From: Candidatus Poseidonia sp.
GTDB taxonomy: Archaea > Thermoplasmatota > Poseidoniia > Poseidoniales > Poseidoniaceae
Assembly: GCA_013330155.1 (NCBI GenBank)
Contig: DUIU01000084.1
Location: 2,047-7,866 of the forward strand
Length of the DNA stretch: 5,820 nucleotides
Reading direction: 5' to 3'
A program made the position numbers and the translations under genes. Each line of letters begins with the position of its first letter. Position 1 is the first letter of the stretch. The notes under the pieces were generated by a model that saw only the letters and a program-made list of their open reading frames with translations, was not told where the DNA came from and ran no database searches. Below, one piece after another: positions 1 to 4,377 of this stretch.

Positions 1-501
1 GCCCATGAAAGTGGAGCCAGTTCGGTCTGCATAACTGAAGTCCACGCCCACGGGGGCGAGGGAGGAAAGGAATTGGCAGAAGCCGTTGTGAAGGCTGTTC
101 AAAACCACGTGGCTGCAGGACGGCCATTTGTGCCGCTGTTCACTCCTGAAACCGATGTGCTAGCGAAAGCTGAAGCCATTGCAACTCGTTTGTACAAAGC
201 CGATGGCTTGGAATTGACGACGAAAGCCCAACGAGAATTGGAACGTATCCGCTCGTGGGGATACGGTCACCTTCCTGTGTGCATGGCCAAGACACAATAC
301 TCGTTTTCTCACGATGCGTCGCTTCTTGGAGCACCAACCGGCTTCACCGTTCCAGTCCGAGAATTCCGTTTGAATGCAGGCGCGGGATTCGTGGTTGCTG
401 TTCTTGGAAACATGATGACCATGCCGGGTCTTCCAAAGCGACCGGCAGCCCTCGACATGGACATGGATGAAGACGGGAACCTCCTCGGCGTATTTGGGTG
501 A
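1..501 (+). CDS. fhs: Formate-tetrahydrofolate ligase, C-terminal part (5' end outside window)
   Basis: The reading frame is open from base 1 to the TGA at 499-501 and shows the last 166 residues of a cytoplasmic enzyme that is usually about 555 residues long, so roughly the C-terminal 30 percent is present. The enzyme joins formate to tetrahydrofolate with ATP, giving 10-formyl-tetrahydrofolate for purine synthesis and one-carbon transfer. Family landmarks seen are HAHGGEGGKELA near the start of the fragment (the usual form is GGEGG.ELA), then GYGHLPVCMAKTQYSFS, LLGAPTGFT, the glycine-rich NAGAGFVVAVLG and MTMPGLPKRPA, ending in DEDGNLLGVFG. These appear in family order with no break, so the gene looks intact on this side. 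An internal TTG at 73 is not a start, because conserved family sequence continues upstream of it. The ATP-binding N-terminal half is not visible. The stop codon lies inside the ribosome binding site of pelA, which points to a shared transcript. Confidence 0.95.
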   Translation, partial: AHESGASSVCITEVHAHGGEGGKELAEAVVKAVQNHVAAGRPFVPLFTPETDVLAKAEAIATRLYKADGLELTTKAQRELERIRSWGYGHLPVCMAKTQYSFSHDASLLGAPTGFTVPVREFRLNAGAGFVVAVLGNMMTMPGLPKRPAALDMDMDEDGNLLGVFG

Positions 502-505
502 GGGA
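496..505 (+). promoter_or_regulatory. Ribosome binding site of pelA overlapping the fhs stop codon
   Basis: The bases GGTGA at 497-501, followed by GGGA, lie 4 bases before the ATG at 506 and match the archaeal anti-Shine-Dalgarno consensus (GGAGGTGATC). The TGA of fhs (499-501) is part of the motif. This site decides the start at 506 over an in-frame ATG at 467, which has no comparable motif and would add 13 residues lacking family similarity. Confidence 0.65.
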
Positions 506-1567
506 ATGGATGTTCTGAAAAAAGACCTCCACGAATGGCGTTTACGGATTCAAACCGTCGACGACCTTTGGGTCTTGCAACGCCTCATTCAACCTGGCAT
601 GTCGGTTGGCATGCTCGGTGAACGACGAGACCAAACCACGGCGGGTGATGAAGGAGGGCGTTCAAAACAAGCCGAACGGAAGAAAATGTGGATTCAGTTA
701 GCGGTTGAACACACCGAACACCAAAGCTTCACCGATGTGCTCCGCATTCATGGCATCATTGAGGAAGCACCCATTGACCAAGGGATGCATCACACCCATG
801 TGGTCGGCTTTCGAGACGACATCAAAGTCTCATCAGCCAAAGGATTCAGCAAACTCGACCGAGACCTGCTTGAGGAAAGCCTGCGTGCTGCCAACCAATC
901 TCAAGTCGCCTTGTTGGTCGTGGAAGGGGACGAGATGATGCTCTACTTCGTCACCGCCAGAGGCCTCAAAGAAAGCGCCACATGGACCATGCGCGGCGGT
1001 GGTAAGCGGGGAGATCTGCGGCAATCGGACAACGTAGCCAAACGATTTCGAGCAAGCATCGTCGACGGGCTAACAAAGCAACTGAATGAAACGATGCCTC
1101 TGGTCTTGTGCGGCCCGGGCAAAAACCGCGACCGCATGCTCGCTGACCTCAAAGCGGCGGGCCACCAACGCCCAATGATGTCCATTGGCACCAGCATGGG
1201 CGGCCGTGGTGGAGCCAATGAAGTGCTCCGAGATGGTTTGGCTGGTGAACTGCTCTCTCAACACCGAATGGTGCAAGAAATCGGCTACTTAGAAGAGGCG
1301 TGGAGACGCATCTCCACCAACGGAGCGGTGGCTTATGGACACCAAGAAATCGCTCAAGCCACCGAAGAAGGAGCCGTTGAAACCTTGCTCATTGGGGCCG
1401 ATGTCCTGCGCGAGGAAATCGATTCACAGCGACCCTCATGGACCACCATTGCCCAACAGGTGGAGGCTTTTTCTGGAACCGTGGTGCAATGCTCAGGCGA
1501 CCATGATGCGGGTGAGCAATTGATGGGATTCGGAGGGGCCGTTGCGCTCCTGCGCTATGCGAGGTGA
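506..1567 (+). CDS. pelA: Protein pelota homologue (ribosome rescue factor aPelota)
   Basis: The 353-residue product has the usual length and three-domain plan of archaeal Pelota, the paralogue of release factor aRF1 that enters the empty A site of stalled ribosomes and, with ABCE1 (and aEF1A as GTPase partner), promotes subunit splitting. Domain 1 (about 1-128) holds TVDDLWVLQRLIQPGMSV (17-34) and the ERKKMWIQLAVE strand (57-68), matching the Sm-like N-terminal domain. Domain 2 (about 129-255) holds VALLVVEGDEMMLYFV and SMGGRGGANEVLRDG. It lacks the GGQ peptide-release motif, as expected for Pelota rather than aRF1. Domain 3 (about 258-353) holds AVAYGHQEIAQATEEGAVETLL (split here as AVAYGHQEI and GAVETLLIGADVLREE) and the signature SGDHDAGEQLMGFGGAVALLRY (DHDAGEQL at 332-339). 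The chosen start at 506 follows GGTGA at ideal spacing. It sits 4 bases after fhs and its own stop overlaps the ribosome binding site of the next gene. The D..HAGEQ/LLRY end makes the family call firm. Confidence 0.95.
   Translation: MDVLKKDLHEWRLRIQTVDDLWVLQRLIQPGMSVGMLGERRDQTTAGDEGGRSKQAERKKMWIQLAVEHTEHQSFTDVLRIHGIIEEAPIDQGMHHTHVVGFRDDIKVSSAKGFSKLDRDLLEESLRAANQSQVALLVVEGDEMMLYFVTARGLKESATWTMRGGGKRGDLRQSDNVAKRFRASIVDGLTKQLNETMPLVLCGPGKNRDRMLADLKAAGHQRPMMSIGTSMGGRGGANEVLRDGLAGELLSQHRMVQEIGYLEEAWRRISTNGAVAYGHQEIAQATEEGAVETLLIGADVLREEIDSQRPSWTTIAQQVEAFSGTVVQCSGDHDAGEQLMGFGGAVALLRYAR
1561..1567 (+). promoter_or_regulatory. Ribosome binding site of the 100-residue gene, overlapping the pelA stop
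   Basis: GAGGTGA at 1561-1567 is a strong archaeal Shine-Dalgarno match. It includes the TGA stop of pelA (1565-1567) and lies 4 bases before ATG 1572, exactly the spacing seen at the pelA start. It favours 1572 over the in-frame ATG at 1557 and TTG at 1542, both inside the pelA coding region. Confidence 0.65.
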
Positions 1568-1571
1568 AGCG

Positions 1572-1874
1572 ATGGAAAGCATCCTTTTTTCCAACCTCGG
1601 CGCCGACCCTCGAAGCGCCATGCAAGGAAAACGGTGGTTGATGTTGACCGCCGAGGAACTTCCTCGTGCTACTGCAGCCCTGGCCTTCAGCGAACTGGAA
1701 GACGTCTTAGTGGCGGTTGACCACCGAGGTGAGGCGGTTGAAGAAGGGCTTTGGATGCGGGCGGTACATCTGCTGTTGGTCTCCGACCAAAACGAAGCTC
1801 AATCCCTTCAAGCCAGCAGTGGCATCACCAAGGTCATCGCCACCAACGAACCGATGGAAGAACACCTTTGGTAG
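1572..1874 (+). CDS. Hypothetical protein, 100 residues, coupled to pelA
   Basis: I do not recognise this protein. It is a 100-residue, soluble, mildly acidic product with no signal peptide, membrane segment or cysteine. The sequence suggests alternating strands and helices: a helix in TAEELPRATAALAF, a strand in LEDVLVAVDH, a strand in AVHLLLVSD, a helix in QNEAQSLQASSG and a strand in ITKVIATNE, ending in PMEEHLW. This alpha/beta order loosely recalls a small Rossmann-like or L7Ae-like fold, which is inference from hydrophobic patterning only. Support for its being a real gene is the strong GAGGTGA ribosome binding site 4 bases before ATG 1572, same-strand packing directly behind pelA, and a stop (TAG, 1872-1874) that falls just before the tRNA with only one base between. 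Co-transcription with pelA makes a link to translation or ribosome rescue possible but unproven. Starts at 1557 or 1542 would add 5 or 10 residues overlapping pelA. Confidence 0.75.
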   Translation: MESILFSNLGADPRSAMQGKRWLMLTAEELPRATAALAFSELEDVLVAVDHRGEAVEEGLWMRAVHLLLVSDQNEAQSLQASSGITKVIATNEPMEEHLW

Positions 1875-1877
1875 GTG
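1863..1877 (+). terminator. Small inverted repeat at the convergent small-gene/tRNA junction
   Basis: CACCT (1863-1867) and AGGTG (1873-1877) form a perfect 5-bp stem around a 5-base loop, covering the stop codon of the small gene and touching the last two bases of the tRNA gene. No T-run follows on either strand, so a terminator role is weak. A 5-bp repeat can arise by chance, and part of it is fixed by the tRNA acceptor end. Confidence 0.2.
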
Positions 1878-1948
1878 GGTCTGGAGGGACTCGAACCCTC
1901 GATCAACTCCGTGTAAGGGAGGTGTCATAGCCGCTAGACCACAGACCC
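1876..1948 (-). tRNA. tRNA-Val, anticodon UAC
   Basis: Read on the minus strand, a complete 73-base cloverleaf folds. The acceptor stem GGGUCUG (1-7) pairs with CAGACCC (66-72), with discriminator A73. The D arm is GUCU, an 8-base loop AGCGGCUA and UGAC. The anticodon arm CCUCC, loop CUUACAC, GGAGU places UAC at 34-36 (window positions 1915-1913), decoding valine GUA and possibly GUG/GUU by wobble. The variable loop is 5 bases, and the T arm is GAGGG, UUCGAGU, CCCUC. There is no intron in the anticodon loop. CCA is not encoded: the bases after A73 read CCT. Two non-pairs are visible, U13-U22 in the D stem and C27-U43 at the top of the anticodon stem. The first is common in such D arms, and the second is slightly unusual. 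The gene converges on the pelA operon with one base between. Confidence 0.95.
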
Positions 1949-1968
1949 ATTCTGGCCTGTGAGCCGCC

Positions 1969-1980
1969 CTTTTTGAAAAG
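1969..1980. promoter_or_regulatory. Symmetric TATA-like element between tRNA-Val and pncC
   Basis: CTTTTTGAAAAG is palindromic in its outer arms (CTTTT and AAAAG around TG) and stands out in an otherwise GC-rich divergent gap. Its centre is about 26 bases from the first base of the tRNA on the minus strand, the expected distance between an archaeal TATA box and the start of transcription. On the plus strand the same spacing would place a start near 2001, giving pncC a leader of about 26 bases. A nearly identical core (CTTTTGAA) precedes DP1. The call is inference from position and composition. Confidence 0.45.
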
Positions 1981-2026
1981 TCCGCCCAACGGAACGCTCA
2001 AAACATGAACCCGCAACCACGAATCA

Positions 2027-2716
2027 ATGGATGCCAATATCCAGGCAGCGGCTGCGAAGCTGGTTCGCCGTCTAAAAGAGGGAAACCACTCCTTGACGCT
2101 GGCGGAGTCCTGCACCGGTGGCCTTCTTGCGAGTACGCTCACCGATATTGCAGGGGCAAGTACGTGGTTCAAGAAATCCTGGGTTACCTACGCCAATGAA
2201 GCCAAAGTGAAGGAACTGGGTGTTGATGAAGAAGAACTTGCTTCAAAGGGAGCCGTTTCCGCTCAGGTCGCCATCATGATGGCCAAAGGAGCGCTTGAGC
2301 GGGCTGAAGCCGATTTTGCAATCTCAGTGACAGGAATCGCCGGACCGACCAATGAAGGCAGTAAGAAGCCGGTAGGCACCGTCTATGTCGGCATTGCTTC
2401 GGAAAATTGGGCCAACGCCATTCGCACGCAAATCGGAGGAACACGAGCAGAAAACAAGCATGGTTTCGTCTACTTCGCGCTCCTCACGGCCATGCAATGC
2501 TGGGATGATGCGATGGTACGCAACGAGGCTGAAAAACGAGAGCAAATGGATGCCCTCGAGGAAGCCCAACGCCTGAAAGCAGAGCGAGAGGCCGAACGTG
2601 AACGGAGAGACCAAGAAGCCCGAGAACAGGCACCGTGGCAAGATGAAGCGTGGTCCGAAGAGCAAGAAACTGAGGAAATCGGCTTAGCCGTGGAGTGGTC
2701 GGACGACGAGGAGTGA
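2027..2716 (+). CDS. pncC: Nicotinamide-nucleotide amidohydrolase (CinA C-terminal/PncC family) with charged C-terminal tail
   Basis: Residues 1 to about 163 form a PncC/CinA C-terminal domain, the stand-alone form without the CinA N-terminal pyrophosphatase part. The family deamidates nicotinamide mononucleotide to nicotinate mononucleotide, a salvage step that returns NMN to NAD synthesis in the cytoplasm. Seen motifs are LAESCTGGLLAS (25-36, with the family serine at 28), STWFKKSWVTYANEAKVKELGV (split as STWFKK, WVTYANEAK), the VSVTGIAGP-type loop SVTGIAGP (100-107) and KKPVGTVYVGIAS (113-125). The family GDR..R segment reads GGTRAENK here, keeping one arginine but changing its neighbours. 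Residues 164-229 are an added tail: a highly charged Glu/Arg/Lys helix (about 166-202, probable coiled coil or single helix), then an acidic, tryptophan-bearing end finishing in SDDEE. ATG 2027 is the first start codon after an in-frame stop at 2006-2008. No Shine-Dalgarno motif precedes it. Confidence 0.9.
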   Translation: MDANIQAAAAKLVRRLKEGNHSLTLAESCTGGLLASTLTDIAGASTWFKKSWVTYANEAKVKELGVDEEELASKGAVSAQVAIMMAKGALERAEADFAISVTGIAGPTNEGSKKPVGTVYVGIASENWANAIRTQIGGTRAENKHGFVYFALLTAMQCWDDAMVRNEAEKREQMDALEEAQRLKAEREAERERRDQEAREQAPWQDEAWSEEQETEEIGLAVEWSDDEE

Positions 2717-2749
2717 GACTCGACTGAGCCCTTCCAAATCAAGCACATA

Positions 2750-2758
2750 CCTTTTGAA
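2750..2758 (+). promoter_or_regulatory. TATA-like element of the DP1 gene, suggesting a leaderless mRNA
   Basis: CCTTTTGAA lies in the 63-base gap after pncC, with its core centred about 25 bases before ATG 2780. Archaeal TATA boxes sit about that far before the transcription start, so the mRNA would begin at or next to the ATG. Consistent with this, there is no GGTGA-like motif just before the ATG. It resembles the element at 1969-1980. Inference from position. Confidence 0.4.
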
Positions 2759-2779
2759 GCGTCGTCATTCTTTCGTGGC

Positions 2780-4372
2780 ATGGGTGAGCCATGGGCAGAC
2801 ATCTTCGCCCATTTACGGGCTCAACGACTGCTTGCCCCTCTCTCACTTCAAGAACGACTTCTCAGCCTTCAAGACCCCAAATCGGTGATTGAAGCAGCTT
2901 CAGCGCTCAACCTTTCTGGAGGGATGCTCACGGCCTCCATGCTCGATGAGATGATCGCCCACACCGAAGGGCAATCCAACTCACCTCCACAGAGCGTCAT
3001 TCAGCAACCAGCAGAGGATTTGGCGAGGACCATCGCTCCCGTGGTTGAACCGGAGCCGGTGGACCTTCTTCTTCGCAACAACTTGCCCGATTGGAATCAA
3101 AGTGATTTTTCCATGCATGCCAGCGACGCTTCATCGGACATAACCGTGCATTATGATATCACGGGGAATTCCACGACGGAAGGGAAAATGACGGACATCT
3201 CGGCTTGCTTCAACGACCGTCTCACCAGCATACGAAAATTGATCGTACAAAATTCCAATCTTCCACGAAAACACCAGGAAATCTCTCGCCTGATTGCGGA
3301 ATATTCACGCTACCAAGGCTACGAAAACAAAGCCGTCGCGATTGGGCTGGTCAATGAGCCACGCTACACCAAAAACGGCCATTTGATGTGGGGATTGGAA
3401 GACGAAACCGGTGAAATGACCTGCCTCTTGACCAAACGCAGCGGAGATGACCGGGACCGTGCACACGAACAAATCCTCGAAGCTGGCCTGATGCCAGACG
3501 ATGTGATGGGGGTCTCAGGCACCTTCAGCCAAACGGGCGATATCTTCTACGTTGATGATTTACACTTCCCTCTGGAATCAAAGCATCAAAAATCCAGTTC
3601 AGAGGAAGGCGTCAGTGTAGCGTTTCTATCCGACATTCACGTTGGTTCCAAAACCTTCCTTGAAGCACAGTGGCACAAGATGGTTCGTTGGTTTCACACC
3701 GACCCGTTAGCAAAGACGATCAAATACCTCATTCTCTCTGGGGATTGCGTCGACGGTGTCGGTATTTATCCTGGCCAAGACAAGGAACTCGCCATCCCTG
3801 ATTTGTTCGCACAATACACTGAATTTGCCCGGTTGCTGGAATTGCTTCCCGAATGGGTGGAATGCATCATGCTACCGGGCAATCACGATGCAGTTCGACC
3901 AGCAGAACCTCAACCCACCTTTGAGAAGGACATCCAACAAGACTACAACACCACCACGTTCGTTGGAAATCCTTGCGACTTCTCCCTCCATGGTGTCCGC
4001 CTGTTGTCCTACCATGGGAAATCCATTGACGACTTCGTTGCTGGCTTGCGAACCGTCACCTACGCTGACCCGGTTGAAGCGATGCGGGAAATGCTGCGCC
4101 GACGCCACCTTGCCCCTCAATGGGGTGGGAAAACACCACTTTCCCCTGAGCCCGAAGACGGCCTCGTCATTCGTGAGGTCCCGGATATTTTCGTCACCGG
4201 CCACGTCCACGGCCATGAATGCCTCGATTTCCGCGGCACAACCTTGGTTTGTTCAAGCACGTGGCAGGACCAAACGTCCTACCAGCGGATGCTCGGTTTC
4301 CAACCGAAACCTTGCATGTTGACCATCATCAATCTAGAGAGCCACAAATCGATTTCCATACCGTTCGCATGA
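2780..4372 (+). CDS. polB: DNA polymerase D small subunit DP1 (3'-5' exonuclease subunit)
   Basis: The 530-residue product is the small subunit of the archaeal replicative polymerase PolD, which pairs with the large subunit DP2 and supplies Mre11-like proofreading. In order: a helical N-terminal domain (about 1-60), a flexible Gln/Pro/Ser/Glu-rich linker (62-95), the DP1 motif ITVHYDITGNSTTEGK then F..RL..I (121-151), an OB-fold (about 183-262, KAVAIGLVNEPRYTKNGHLM and LEDETGEMTCLL), and a calcineurin-type phosphoesterase domain (278-530). All metal-ligand motifs are kept: LSDIHVGS (D285, H287), SGDCVDG (D322), PGNHD (N368, H369), SYHG (H412) and TGHVHGHE (H475, H477), so the nuclease should be active, unlike the B subunits of eukaryotic polymerases. 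The C-terminal TWQDQT and P.PCMLTIINLE are also family-like. ATG 2780 is the first start codon after the in-frame pncC stop. The gene for DP2 is not in the window. Confusion with Mre11 is excluded by the OB-fold and DITG motif. Confidence 0.95.
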   Translation: MGEPWADIFAHLRAQRLLAPLSLQERLLSLQDPKSVIEAASALNLSGGMLTASMLDEMIAHTEGQSNSPPQSVIQQPAEDLARTIAPVVEPEPVDLLLRNNLPDWNQSDFSMHASDASSDITVHYDITGNSTTEGKMTDISACFNDRLTSIRKLIVQNSNLPRKHQEISRLIAEYSRYQGYENKAVAIGLVNEPRYTKNGHLMWGLEDETGEMTCLLTKRSGDDRDRAHEQILEAGLMPDDVMGVSGTFSQTGDIFYVDDLHFPLESKHQKSSSEEGVSVAFLSDIHVGSKTFLEAQWHKMVRWFHTDPLAKTIKYLILSGDCVDGVGIYPGQDKELAIPDLFAQYTEFARLLELLPEWVECIMLPGNHDAVRPAEPQPTFEKDIQQDYNTTTFVGNPCDFSLHGVRLLSYHGKSIDDFVAGLRTVTYADPVEAMREMLRRRHLAPQWGGKTPLSPEPEDGLVIREVPDIFVTGHVHGHECLDFRGTTLVCSSTWQDQTSYQRMLGFQPKPCMLTIINLESHKSISIPFA

Positions 4373-4377
4373 GCGAA
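4364..4377. terminator. Perfect inverted repeat filling the DP1/surface-gene convergent junction
   Basis: TTCGC (4364-4368) and GCGAA (4373-4377) form a perfect 5-bp stem with the 4-base loop ATGA, which contains the TGA stop of DP1. The right arm is exactly the 5-base gap between the two convergent genes. It could form the same hairpin in both transcripts and mark a shared 3' end, but no T-run follows on either side and the stem is short. Function is inference. Confidence 0.25.

Noticed and set aside
467..505. Alternative ATG start for pelA at 467, adding 13 residues inside fhs
   Set aside because: The extra residues have no Pelota similarity, and the start at 506 has a well-placed GGTGA site and the family's N-terminal MDVL-like beginning.
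943..1276. Minus-strand open frames opposite pelA
   Set aside because: They lie fully within the conserved Pelota central domain, with no similarity or initiation signal of their own.
1876..1948. tRNA-Val as an integration (attachment) site of a mobile element
   Set aside because: No integrase, no duplicated tRNA 3' end and no foreign-looking genes are visible on either side. The neighbours are core genes.
2714..2782. pncC and DP1 as one gene with a read-through TGA, since both are in the same frame with no other stop between
   Set aside because: The 21 intervening codons do not resemble either family, DP1 has a good ATG with a TATA-like element before it, and both proteins have normal ends. 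Sharing a frame has a one-in-three chance.
2324..2802. Minus-strand open frames of 110 and 113 codons opposite pncC
   Set aside because: They are antisense to the PncC core and its charged tail. One is extremely Ser/Arg-rich, as expected for the complement of GAG/GAA/GCG-rich codons, and neither has initiation signals.
3756..4322. Open frame of 188 codons on the plus strand within DP1
   Set aside because: It overlaps the phosphoesterase domain in another frame, where every catalytic motif is conserved. Its composition (many Pro, Ser, Cys, Arg) is typical of a shadow frame.
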